Shown here piece by piece: positions 27,997-38,664 of a stretch of 64,000 nt of DNA. The notes beneath the pieces were generated by a model, which worked only from the letters and a program-made list of their open reading frames with translations, was not told the DNA's origin and did not search any database. The stretch is from Hirsutella rhossiliensis (Eukaryota > Ascomycota > Sordariomycetes > Hypocreales > Ophiocordycipitaceae): contig NW_025408671.1 in NCBI RefSeq assembly GCF_020360975.1, forward strand, positions 3,658,001-3,722,000, given 5' to 3'. Each line of letters begins with the position of its first letter. Within the stretch, counting starts at the first letter, position 1. The position numbers and the translations under genes are program-made.

Positions 27997-29030
27997 CACG
28001 GCGCGGTCTTGCCCGGATAGAACTTAAGTAGATAGGTAATAATTAAGTTAAGCCTGACTCGCCTATTAATCTAAAGAGCGACTGTGACATGCGATAGAGG
28101 GCAGGCCTCCATCTCTACGTAGCCTCTCACTTCAAGTGATACGACTCTTCTGATCACCCCCGGAGGGCCCAAGCAGGACTATGGACATTACCCCCGAAGA
28201 GGGTGCACACGGGCCGAAGGACCGGGTGTGAAGAGCCACGCTGCACGAGACCCGGACCGCGTAAGGCAGCCCAGAACGTAGAACACCGACAGACACTCAT
28301 AGAGCCACGGGCAACCCAGTAGACAACAACACCCGTTGACAGACACTCCAGCACCATGTACACAGTGACCCCGCACGGACGGAACCACATACATTTACTT
28401 AGACATAGTTATTATACAGTGAACCTAAGATATAACGGTCCCTCCAACGAGGATAATAAATCCTATAAAAATACCCCGGCTAACAAAAGACATCCACTAG
28501 ATAGTCCGCGAGCGGGCGAGCGGATTCGTCCGCCTTAATACCTGAACGGAGTGAGGGCACGGGAGGGACCGCGACCGAAGGGCGTGGTTCCGGACGACTA
28601 CATATTTGGTATTAGGGCGGCACCCGGAACCTGGCACCACTAGGCAACAATGCAGACGGTTATAAACGGGACGAGTCATGGGACATACACAGACGGAATA
28701 AGAATGGAGTGAGTGGTACGTATACGCACAGTGAGTGCAGCGAACGGGCGAGGAGCAGAGCGACGGTGCGGGTTGGTGGGAGGCAGCTTGCAGGGACCCA
28801 CCCACGCTTGTCACACGGCAGAGTGTGTGGCACCCATCACCGGGGGTATAGGAGGGGAGGGGCTCCCCGGCCACGGATTCAGTTGATGCTGCTCGCTTTT
28901 CCCTCAACCGGTCAGTTGATTCCGTTGGACACACGAGGTCTGTTCTGACGTGAGTCGGCAAGTTGGCACTGTCGCCGGGGATCTTTGGAAGGGACGACGC
29001 CTGTTGCGAGAGGTTACTCGTCCGGAAGAA
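27841..29030. other. Non-RIP island with no recognisable gene
   Basis: At about 27,845 CpA and TpG reappear abruptly, and they persist until about 29,030, where RIP-type sequence returns. Open frames exist (for instance 28,497-28,961 on the minus strand) but show low-complexity composition, no domain and no convincing introns. I see no RNA gene. It could be unique DNA between two repeats or a later insertion. Confidence 0.5.
27971..27996. repeat. (TA)13 microsatellite
   Basis: Uninterrupted TA dinucleotide run at the start of the non-RIP island. Confidence 0.9.
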
Positions 29031-29400
29031 GTAGCACCGGGGATAAAGCCCGTAGTAAAGCGGCGAAGACTATCTAGTAATCCGTTCTAAGATTTTTTTA
29101 AACGAAAACGCTATACGGCCTTAGTTATAGACTAAGATAGACTTACGCCTAGCTAAGACGAATACCTATATTACTATAAAACTAATAATAGCTTAGTTAA
29201 CGATTCTATTATATATTAGTATAATAAGCGACTTAAGTATTTAAATCTATCGCGAATAGTACTTAACTTCCTAACTATGTAGCTAATATCCGCTAAATAT
29301 AAGTAAATTTTTTTCTATAGTAAGTAGAATAGTCGCTTCTCTCTAGAATCGACTTAAGGCGTAAACGATTAGTATATACTATGTATTACGTTCGTAGCTA
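29031..29400. repeat. Short RIP-mutated patch
   Basis: CpA/TpG-poor, stop-rich sequence like that of region 1-27,840, separated from it by the non-RIP island. No family recognised. Confidence 0.5.
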
Positions 29401-29554
29401 TAGGCGGGTAGCTAGCGCTTAGAAGGAGGCAGAATCTAGCTAGAGATGATCTCGCGTAGGGGATATATAAAGTTATGCAAGCCGTGCAAAGGCAGGAAGT
29501 GGATCCTGATCTTACAGACTCAGGTCTCACAGGAAAGCATTTCGAATAAAGACA

Positions 29555-29688
29555 CTTTCCAATCCACGCAATCCACGCAATCCACAATAACTCCCATGGA
29601 TCCACTATACCAAAGCATTCCAGTGGATTATAATCTACCCACTCCACATAGGCTGCCAGTGGATTGAGTGGAGTGGATTTCAACCCTG
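29555..29688. mobile_element. Probable hAT-type transposon end with subterminal repeats
   Basis: Read from the right, the sequence starts CAGGGTTGAAATCCACTCC (ending at 29,688). CAGGG-type ends are usual for fungal hAT elements. Inside it are many copies of AATCCAC or its complement GTGGATT: three in tandem at 29,561-29,585 and others at about 29,622, 29,658 and 29,673. Such dense short repeats next to the end are usual for hAT transposase binding. I could not find the other terminus, so this may be a lone end or a MITE fragment. Confidence 0.4.
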
Positions 29689-30022
29689 CTACAGGGTCTG
29701 CGTATACTCGACAAGCTTGTTTTCATTGCGAATATAGCTACTCCGAGTTTACAGTGGTTGAAAATAAAATGAAGATCTAAGAAAAAATGGGGATTTGTTA
29801 GTACTCATACTTAAAGGAGCTTGAAAATTCGAGACGCTAAAGCCCTGACTCGACCCCGGCTTCTACGGCATTAAGGGAGTAGGGGCAGCTCCTTAATTTC
29901 CTAGTTAAAATAACTAATTTATAGCTAAATTTTAGCTTCTTAAACTTGTTTTTAACGTGTTTATCATAGTGAGTCATAGTAATCAAAATATTTTAAAAAA
30001 TCTGTTTACGAGCTACGAGTAC

Positions 30023-30030
30023 TTTATATA
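30023..30030 (+). promoter_or_regulatory. TATA-like box upstream of the ART-like gene
   Basis: A TTTATATA run about 140 bases before the chosen ATG at 30,170. Position is plausible for a fungal promoter, but AT-rich runs are common here. Confidence 0.3.
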
Positions 30031-30169
30031 GAAGAGGAAATTCGCACTTACTTCCTCCATCTCAGTGAGTAAATGTTAATTGTCTGTACGCGTGAGGTGA
30101 AGACGCAGTTCTCAATCTGTGGTATTGATTTCTTGTCCAAATCCCTTCCTTCAGGTCCCTAGTCTCGTC

Positions 30170-33081
30170 ATGTGGCCATCCTTCTTTAGTGTTTTGGCAC
30201 TCATTTTCCTTCACTGGACTCCTCTAGCGTTCGGCCAACCTTACCTTGACCGCAGGAGCCGTCATGTAGTTATAGGATACAGACTTGTCAATACCGTGAG
30301 TCCCGAGACTAGCCACCTTGTCCCTCTCTTTTGATTCCGGTTCTTGAGTATTGGTCCTCACATTATAACATAGGAACAAGCACGCGACTACAACAATGCT
30401 AGAACTTTCACCCACCAGGACGAGAACCCAGGAGGCTCACAGATTGGTCCAGGAGTTTATATGACTGCTGGCCCCGGGGAATACCGAGATCGTGATGCAT
30501 ACTGGTATTTGCAACCTTGAAGTACACCGTATCAGAATTAATATATCTAACTTCAATATTGCTAGGATTTGTGAGATCAAAGCCGATGAAGAAGCATTCG
30601 CGCGACTACCCAAGGTCATTATACCCATTGAAATGATAAATGGGGGTACGTTAGGCGACGACAAAGCCGAGATATATATCAAATCACTCAACTCCACCTG
30701 GGCGGTCAACGAGCCCGTGCGTATCTCATATCTCGATGAGGAGAGAGCAGCCGACAATACGAGAGTAGTACAGATCCTACTCCCTTTTCATCTTACGAAC
30801 GACCAACCAGATGGGATCGACTTTCAAGTGGAGTGCTTCGTTAAGCCGGATGAAATTCTCCACCGGCCACGTGTTGACGTCTCCACCTGGACGAATGTGC
30901 GAGGTCGATGGGAGCAGCGAGATGATCACGGTCAGGGTGTAACATCACTTCCTCCACCGCAGTCTAGCCACGAACCCATGGAGGTTGAAAATACGGCGGA
31001 ACGGCCTCCTACACCACAGCCTAGCCATGAACCCATGGAGGTTGATGTCTTACATTGCTATTCCACCCAAGGCCAAAGTGCAAATGCCTATACACAACAG
31101 ACTTGCCCCGAACCAATGGATGTTGACCCTGCTCCTAACGGAATGATCACGGAAGCGGATATGATGGAGGCTGCCGAGTATCTGCGCGAGCACAACGAAC
31201 CATGCCGGTCCGATTCCGATTATCCCAATAGCCAATTGGCTATGGACGTGGGAGATGCCATCACGACGTCCTTGGAACGGCTTGACCAGCACAACCCCAG
31301 CGGACCGTTCGGACACAACCATGGCATTTTAGACGCCTCTATTCAGCAAGCTATAGAAAGGATGAGGCAAGGTGGGAATGGTGTATGCAATCTGATTGAC
31401 GGATGCGGTTCGGAGTTTGGCGAGTTTCAGCGACGCAAGAGGGCCCAAGGTAAGATACCCAATGTTGGTTGGTAACTGACAAACGCATCGAATCGATGCC
31501 CCTGCTAATTCGAGACGTTTCAGACGGGCCCAAGAAGGAACTGGGATCTTTCTGTCGCAAACTCAAAGAGACAATCGCCAAGCCTGCTGTCCATCTTTGC
31601 GAAAACGATACTTTCAATCCGCCGTGTACTACTGTTAAGAGCTCGGCCGGGCAGTGCGGTAGGTCCTCGCCTCAAGTCAGTCCTTTATAATACTTTCGGC
31701 TAACCACTTGTCTTGAAGTCTCTGTGCCCACCTCGTTGAAAGGCAAGGTGTCTTCGGTACGGCCAAATGAAGCTGCCGGTACCTGTCGCTTCTATAAGTA
31801 GGCTTTCTTATTTCTTCTCCTTCTCCTTCTTCTTCTTCTTCTTCTTCTTCTTCTTCTTCTTCTCTTCTATTAACCTACGGCGTGGAAGCTAACGACCTCT
31901 TTTAGTAAGCCTGGCTGCAAGGACGGCGAGGGCGGTCACTTCGATGTCTCTTACCCAGGCGCTGATGTCTCCAAGGGCGAGTGGCCAAGGCCCAAAGACT
32001 TCAATGATAAGATCGCTTCCTTCCGCTGCGACGCGGCGAAAGAGTCGAACACGCCTGAACAATGGGAATGGTCGCCTAAGTCTCAGCCGCAGCTCTGCTC
32101 TCATTTCGATCACTTGAACCTTGGTTTCCAGTTCTCGGACAGTAGTGGCGCCGGAACCTGGGATACCATTAAGCTCGACTTCCCGAATGCGGCTTCAAAA
32201 AAACACGTCATCGCAAACGGTCCAGCCGCTGGATTTCATGAGTGGCAGCCCATCAATATGCAGAATGTGTTTGGGTCGGATTTAGTCGAGGTCCGCCGTA
32301 TGTCAAAGATCCGCCTTGCCACCGAGATAAATCAAGCAGTCCTTGATTTCAAGGAGGCAGATGAGTGGAGCCTTATAGGTGCGTATTATTACTTCGCTTT
32401 GCCCTGCCGCGAAAGACACTAACTCCTTATATATAGGCCTAAAACTGACAGCACGATGCGCTAAGTCTGGTATATGGGTTGACATGGACAAATTCGCCTC
32501 GATGAATAGGCTGATGCAGGCTAAGCCTACTGACAGTGGCAGGTACCGATATCATAGGGATTGGGAAGTCTGGGCCGACGATATCAAATCCGAAGACTGG
32601 GTTCCGAGGCCCCCATGCAGCCATTTCCAGCAGATGGACGTTCGTGTGGAGATGGCTGATGAGAGCTGGGCCGGAACCAACAACGATCTCTATATCTATG
32701 CCGGCAATGGCCGTTTCCAGATCGCTCATCAACCCTCTCGCCGCCAAAGCTACATCTCCAACGTCAACCTCGAGGTCGCCTATAGGTCGTCGGCTGTTCC
32801 TGTGGCCGATATTAAGCGCATCTCGATCAAGAGTGAAGGAGGGTCTTGGGATAAGGCGTTGGCTTCGAGTAAATCCCCCTCCCCCCCTCGCCTCACCCCT
32901 CGTGTCTCGGGGAAAGCATGGCAGCTGATACGTCGTGCCAAATTCAGATATTAGCGTCCATGCACGCTGCGCCAGCTCGCTCACTGGTGTTCATGTCGAT
33001 TATGAAGTGAAGGACTGGCTCGCTGACGGCCAGCAATGGAACCTCGATTTGACTCCTAGAAATTGGACCAGGAACAACTAA
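30170..33081 (+). CDS. Secreted multidomain ADP-ribosyltransferase-like protein (797 aa, 8 exons)
   Basis: Exons: 30170-30295, 30374-30504, 30566-31449, 31524-31658, 31719-31797, 31906-32378, 32437-32868 and 32948-33081. All phases join and introns show CTAAC-type branch sites. Residues 1-22 are a clear signal peptide. Residues about 35-190 carry a GYR motif, a GPGVYMT motif and a W-I-C-E-I-K-A-D stretch, resembling a family of fungal ADP-ribosylating-toxin-like domains; I infer the fold and cannot point to a catalytic Glu with certainty. A linker holds three EPM(E/D)V(D/E) motifs (about 221, 241, 268). Residues about 500-760 hold two similar modules, each with CSHF, then D-x-S-x-AGT, beginning about 515 and 668. 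The module family is not known to me. The lengths fit a single gene: any exon skipped breaks the frame. Likely an extracellular effector or toxin-like protein. Confidence 0.7.
31798..31905 (+). other. Longest intron of the ART-like gene (108 nt)
   Basis: Donor GTAGGC, CTAAC branch at 31,889-31,893, acceptor TTTTAG. Leaving it in would break the frame; removing it joins T-C-R-F-Y to N-K-P-G-C. Confidence 0.6.
31811..31868 (+). repeat. (TTC)n microsatellite inside intron 5
   Basis: Pyrimidine run of CTT/TTC triplets lying between the donor at 31,798 and the CTAAC branch and TTTTAG acceptor ending at 31,905. It acts as an overlong polypyrimidine stretch in the intron of the ART-like gene. Confidence 0.85.
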
Positions 33082-34155
33082 CTGGAGGCTACTGAGATAT
33101 CAATGCGTCCAGTGGATTGAAGTTGAAAAGGACCTTGGCTGGAGGCGTACAAACTAAGGGGGGCACAAAGAAAGGGGGTTACGTAGGCACTAATAAGGGG
33201 AATCGAGGGAAGATCTCGTTCTCTTCTGATTATAAAGTCGATAGGGGAATTTAGATATATTATTACTTATTACTCCCTATTAACGCCATCTATTCGCACT
33301 TAATCCGCCCTAAGGGATTTTAAAATACTTCGAACACCTATTAAGTTGCCAAGGCAAGGGACTTCACGACTGAATATCTAGCCCGGAGGGTGAATATCTG
33401 TAGGGCCTGACTATTAACGCGCCTACCACTCTGACTATTCGGCCTACCAAAGTGTGGGTCAATGTAGCTAGTCAAGGCGCAGCGCCGATACCGCACAATT
33501 AGGTGCGCATGATCCCTGTCACAACCCAACGAGGGTCTCACGGCCCAACAAGGGTCCCAGTGGGCCATACAAAGACCAATGTGTAGCTATTGAAGGTTGG
33601 GCTCACGCCCACACGCACCAACGGGCGCCCCCCCCCCTCATCCCTAGAAGCGGAGATGATGCCATCGCCGCATCCGGAGGCACCGAATATGGCAGTCAAC
33701 TAGTGGGATGCTAAGGAAGTCAGTTGATGGATCCGGATAACCGTAAGCTGCCGGATTAGTAGGGAAACCTATTCCCCCCCATACTTCGTATACATATATA
33801 GTCACGCCCGCGGACTCCCTCTTTTAGGCAGGATAGCGCAATCTACACCCTCTTTCTTTAATGCAAAGACCTAATAACTAGTGATAATAGCCGTATTCTT
33901 TATATAAGTCTTTGCATAGGTAAGTTATTATAATTAGAGGTAAGCGTTAAAGGGCTATTATAAACCTATAGAAAAGAGCTTAAAGATGCTAAAAGGAAGC
34001 TATACGCGTATAGGCCGCCCTTAGCTAAGAGGTTTAGTCTTATAGCCTATGTGACTGACCCCTGCAAATAAGGGCTAGGGCTGCGCCCAGGGTTTACGCA
34101 GTGAATTGGCTGCGCACCCCTAGCGTCGGTCCTGCCCTCTGTTTGCAACAGTTGT
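33082..34155. other. Intergenic region with partial RIP patches and a short inverted repeat
   Basis: No supported gene. RIP-like AT-rich stop-filled stretches occur at about 33,235-33,335 and 33,850-34,040. A 10-bp perfect inverted repeat (ATGCAAAGAC / GTCTTTGCAT) lies at 33,861-33,870 and 33,908-33,917. A run of ten C lies at 33,628-33,637. Confidence 0.5.
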
Positions 34156-34681
34156 CTACCAATGCTTTTCCGAAATGTCCACTTGGTGTACATCGACGCC
34201 TTCCTTGTACCACCTCTCCTCATCCGTGATTTTCACATCGTTGCCGCTCATCTGGCGCTTCCGCATGAGACCATTCTCCGCAAAGGTCCAGTCCTCGAGG
34301 CCGTAGGTGCGCCACCACTGGCCCTGGTCGTCATGCCATTCATACCAGAATTGAACGGCGATTTTGTTATCAGTAAAGGCAAACAACTCTTTGCGCAGCC
34401 GGTAGCCGTTCTCCTTGGACCACTTCTTGGTGAGGAACTCCTCAATGGCATTTCTGCCTTGGAGAAACTGGTCTCGGTTGCGCCAGATGGAATCAGGCGT
34501 GTAGGCCATTTTCACTTTCTGGGGATCGCTGAAAAATATGCCTCAGTCTGATGTGGAGCAAGATAGTGCGAGGTCTGGTAGCTCACCAGGTGTTCCACGC
34601 GTCCTCGGCAGCCCTGACCTTCTTCCGGGCCGACTCGAGGTCAAACGGCGGACAGGGGGGCTTATGCTCCTGGGTAGCCAT
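34156..34681 (-). CDS. DUF1348 / SnoaL-like NTF2-fold protein (155 aa)
   Basis: Two exons, 34681-34587 and 34528-34156, joined in phase 2. The join gives a run A-E-D-A-W-N-T-C-D-P across the splice, matching the way this family begins (x-W-N-x-x-D-P-x-x-V-x-x-x-Y-T-P-D-S). Typical family features follow: W-R-N-R-D-x-F, G-R-x-A-I-x-x-F-L, Y-R-L-R-K-E-L and a C-terminal W-x-x-G-V-D. Length matches the family (about 150 residues). These are small cytosolic alpha/beta-barrel proteins of the nuclear-transport-factor-2 superfamily with no settled biochemical role; no signal peptide is seen. The upstream in-frame ATG at 34,846 is less likely because the second ATG at 34,681 gives the family length. 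Confidence 0.8.
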
Positions 34682-35068
34682 GGTCGTTGAAGCTAAGTTG
34701 TGGATTGAGAATGCCAAATTGCGACTGGAAATGTTGATAACCAGAGACTGTGAGCAGAGAGAGTTTCTTAGGAGGTGGCAGTCGTGCTCATGTATCGTTT
34801 CGCCTCCCCATCCCCGGCTGACTCGGCTGACTCGAAGATCCTGCATCCATCAACTGCATCTACCTCATCCCGACTTTCCCGAACGCCGAATGCCGACGGC
34901 ACCGGCAAGGGCCCCACTAAACCCGGGGGGTAACGGTTACTCGTTGGACCCACTCCTCCGGCCATGCCCGAGAAGGCCTGGATGCATATCACACTCTATC
35001 ACACTCCCCGACAAGGGTGACGATCTCTCGCGAGCCTACAATTTGACATTCGGGCAGTTTCTCCAAGC

Positions 35069-36197
35069 CTACTCGTACGAATACAGTCCGGCATTCGTCC
35101 CCCTCGCGAAGATGCCCGCCCCGCCCCCGCGCGGAGATATCACCGGCGCATCCGTCACCACGCCCCCTATCGACCGCCAGCCGGCCCATGCCGTGCCGCT
35201 AAACTCGTTGACATAGACGGCGTTGTTGGTCCCCTGCACCGCCAGCGTGATCCTCTTGCCGCCCCCGGCCGCCGCTGACGGCCGCGACAAGGCCACGCCG
35301 CCCAGGCTCACCCATCCGCTCCACACGGCGCCATTCCAGCTCTTCTGGAAGACGGCGTTGTTGGTGCCCCGGACGAAAAGGTCAAGCCGGTTTGTCCCCG
35401 TAGACACGGGCGTCACGTCGTCCACGACCACGCCGCCCAGGTTCTCCCACCCCCGCGCCGAGGGCAGCCACTGCGTCCCGTCCCAGGCCTTGTGGTACAC
35501 GGCGTTGTCGGTGCCCCTGACGAAGATATCGAGGCGGCCCGCGCCCCAGGACACGGCCCGTGGACTCCCCACAATGACCCCGCCCAGGTTCTCCCATCCA
35601 CTCCACGCGCGCCCGTCCCACGCCTTGTGGTACACGGCGTTGTCCGTGCCTCGCACAAACAGGTCCAGTCGGTTGGCTCCCCACGACGTGGCGCTGATAT
35701 CCCCAATGATGCCGCCGGAAAGTGACTCCCACCCGCCCCAGGCAGTGCCGTCCCACCACCGGTGCCAGCACGCGTTATCGACGCCCAGAGCGAAGAGGTC
35801 GATGCGGTTCGGGCCCCAGGACACGGCCGTCACGTCGCCGTAGACGGTGCCCCCGAGGCTCTCGTGCGCCGTCCCGCTGGGTGACCACGGAGAGCCGGCA
35901 CCCGAGGTCTGCCACTTGTGGTACACGGCATTGTCGGTACCCCGGACGAAGACGTCGGTCCGCCCGGGTGCCCATGACACGACGGCGGGATGGCCTGGCC
36001 AGACATTAGTTAGGTTCTAAATGCCTTCATCTATAGTATAGGGACATTGTTGTACGAAACACACCAGAGAACAAGCCGCCCAGGGAGTGCCATGATGGAG
36101 CCACGCTCCGGATGCCTGGTTCAAGGGCCCTGGCATTGCACGTCTCCGGTGTAAGCAGGAGAAGAGACAGGCAGTAAAATGTTGCGAGTTTGAACAT
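35069..36197 (-). CDS. Secreted PLL-type seven-bladed beta-propeller lectin (352 aa)
   Basis: Exons 36197-36065 and 35994-35069, phase 1. Exon 1 encodes a signal peptide (hydrophobic core FYCLSLLLL, then N-A-R-A) and a first W-H-S-L-G-G strand. Exon 2 holds seven repeats of about 45-50 residues with a D-(V/L/I)[12 protein letters not shown] core and W-x-x-L-G-G strands. The first W-x-x-L-G-G being in exon 1 supports the join and suggests the usual propeller closure. This organisation is that of PLL/PHL-like lectins of Photorhabdus, which bind fucosylated glycans. Extracellular glycan binding is therefore inferred. The exon is very GC-rich compared with the DNA on either side. Transfer from bacteria is possible but unproven. 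Confidence 0.82.
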
Positions 36198-36267
36198 GTT
36201 GGATAACGGAGGCAGAGGGCTCAAGGCTTGGTATAGCACAGTGGAGACCTCTGCTCCCAGTGTCTTG

Positions 36268-36275
36268 TATTTATA
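36268..36275 (-). promoter_or_regulatory. TATA box of the lectin gene
   Basis: TATAAATA on the minus strand, 71 bases upstream of the ATG at 36,197. It lies inside the longer open frame beginning at 36,278, which argues that the signal-peptide ATG at 36,197 is the true start. Confidence 0.55.
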
Positions 36276-37645
36276 CACGAGCCTGGTATCTGCAAAGTCA
36301 CATCCGAGACTGACATCCTACAAGTGCCTTTTACTGCCACTTGTCCCGCGTTCTGCCATGTATGCAACGTTCTAGTTATGCACAGTTTCCATGAAGTACC
36401 GGTCGCGGTCTAGATTTGCCTGCCAGCCCAAGGTGCCCTTTCGCATGCATCAATGTTACCCCCTTGCATTGATACACCACACCAACACACATGAATGAGC
36501 TCATCTGATTCGCACAGCCGGCTATATACACATTCCGCAATGAAATGATTCGAAGTGGCCTGCAAGCCGTCAAACCCGGCATTGTAATATCTTGGTAAAG
36601 TTGAAAAGGGTTCGTTCATGCCGCCCTTTGCCGTCGTCACGCGCGAACCACGGCAGAGGTTCCCCGCTACGCTGAACCTATATTGCAACGCTAAACGGAT
36701 GAGCTTCCTTTTCCACGCAGTCGACAAACGCAGCCTATATTGGCAGTAAGGCTCTATTGCGCTCGCTGTCGACACCACTAACAGCGGGTGGCACTTGCCC
36801 GCCGGTCCGATGTGTGCAACAGCGCTTCTAGACTCATCTGCCGATATGGCCGTCATATTCACTCGTGGTTTGCCGGCCACAGCAAAGCCGAAAAGCGAAG
36901 CCACCAGACACTGCCTAAATGGCTTACGACTGTTAGTTTTGTCACACTCGGAAACGTTAAGAGAGGTGGCCGCGGCCTCTATAACGAAGAGTCTGAGGGG
37001 TGCCGTGCCTCTTAAACCACACGGGCGAAATTCATGATTCAACTGGCACTTGAAGTCTGATCTTGGGGACGTATTAAGCCGAAGAAGTAGGGGCGCTTCC
37101 TGGAAGCGGAGATGGGGCTTGACCTCGGCGATCGTGGTAACGTCGTCGTTATTTCGCGAGCGAAGTTCACCTTCATCCACTCGCCCATTGTTCCGGGGCA
37201 ATCAAGAGCATGCGCGTTTGGAAATAAATCAAGGTTGTCCTCGATGCCTTTGAACTGCTTTGCAAGATTCACGGTAGTGTCTATAACAATAAGGTAGGTA
37301 CCTTAGTAATAATAATGGTAATAATAAGTAACTTGGCTGCCCGGCCGGGTATCCAGACCCCACGGCTCGGCATAGTTGGCATCGAATGCAAAGTCCCTGT
37401 TACTTGGTAGCGCTTATCAGTACAAGTACACGCTCCACCGCTGGTCTCCATTCGCCACCTACTAACTCGCCACGTTAACTGGGGCTCAAGACGCGCCCTC
37501 GCTTGACCTCGACATCCTGTAGAGCATGACCAGGCCACAACGCGAGACGAGGAAAAAACACGGCGCAGCAAGAAAGAAATACGGCGCAACTGTATCATCG
37601 TCTGACCCCGGGCGGCGTCGGAACCTGTTGCTTACCGCCACTACA
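36276..37645. other. Intergenic region, no supported gene
   Basis: A 263-codon open frame exists at 36,410-37,201 on the minus strand, but its composition is irregular, it has no recognisable motif, and no splice model improves it. A short minus-strand frame at 37,039-37,272 likewise shows no family. Decayed coding sequence is possible. Confidence 0.4.
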
Positions 37646-38664
37646 ATGAGCCGACTCCCAGATCAAGTGTCCAAGGGCCAATGGCTACTCTCAAACGTCA
37701 TGAGGCCGCTCAGCAGCAAGTACGAACCCTACGTCAGCGACGAAAGGCTCCGAGGCATGAACATCACCATGTCGGATCTCGACTTTGTCAGCGGAAAGCC
37801 AGGAAACGGCGGAGAGCAGTTCATCGAGCCCATCCCTGCAGTCACCGTGAACCAATGGCTCAACGAGACGAAACCGTGGACGATTCGCAGAGACTTCCAC
37901 GTCCAGCCCGAGTTCGCTGACAATCCCCAGTGGGAGGCTATGTTTCTATGGATTCTCGCCTCTATCTACCTCGAGGATTCAGAAGAAAAACTCCCAGGGC
38001 CTTTGGTGGCGCACACACGCTGGGTATCAATCCCGTGAATGTCGCTTCCACTCGGCGGCCCCCTTGTTCCCCCGACTTGGACCTTGGTATAGCTGACCGC
38101 CCATCTCAGAAACAGTTATCGTGCCCTTAATTCCCTCTCCCGAGGCGAAGCAGACTGGCAAGTCAAGTGCATTCTACGACACAATGCCACGCCGCACGAA
38201 CCCCACGTTCTTACCGTGCTGGACCCTGACCTGGACAAACCACATACAATTTGCTTCCTGGCGGACAATGCTCTTCTTCGGGATGACCGCCTGTCGTCCA
38301 GTGAGGTCATTACCGTCGTACTGCTTTCCGTTCTCCTTAGGGCTGAACCTAAACACAATCCCAGGAATCACCGCATCTCCCCTGTGAGTTCTTCCACTCT
38401 TCATCCGCCTCGCCCCGGGCTTCTCCCTCGTAACCGCCAGCGCGCGACAGGCGTATTGACAGCAATCGACTGCAGGTCACCATCGTATCTGCCTCCAACA
38501 GGAGTGTGCGCATTGTGCAAGGGTTTGCCGATATCGAAACCCGGGCGGTCGAAATCCGCAAGTCTCCCATTGTCCACTTTGACCAGGGCGTATGGGCAAA
38601 TTGGGATCAATGGGTCATCGTCCTGGGCTGGTTGATGGGAAATCCCATCGGCAACACATTCTGA
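37646..38664 (+). CDS. Uncharacterised fungal protein (283 aa, 3 exons)
   Basis: Exons 37646-38034, 38110-38383 and 38476-38664. Introns have donors GTGAAT and GTGAGT, CTGAC-type branches, and CAG acceptors, and the phases join. I do not recognise the family. The protein is soluble-looking and rich in Trp and acidic residues; it shows no signal peptide or membrane helix. A conserved-looking core is T-V-L-D-P-D-L-D-K-P-H-T-I-C-F-L-A in exon 2, and a V-T-I-V-S-A-S-N-R-S-V-R-I-V-Q-G stretch opens exon 3. An in-frame ATG at 37,526 would add 40 mostly basic residues; I prefer 37,646. The first donor is not the best possible, so the exon 1 end could shift. Confidence 0.5.

Noticed and set aside
28497..28961. 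154-codon minus-strand open frame in the non-RIP island
   Set aside because: Low-complexity Ser/Pro/Cys/Arg composition, no family.
35223..35843. 206-codon open frame antisense to the lectin
   Set aside because: Shadow of the GC-rich repeat exon; proline- and arginine-rich with no motif.
36410..37201. 263-codon minus-strand open frame
   Set aside because: No domain, no signal peptide, irregular composition and overlapping frames on the other strand; not enough to call a gene.
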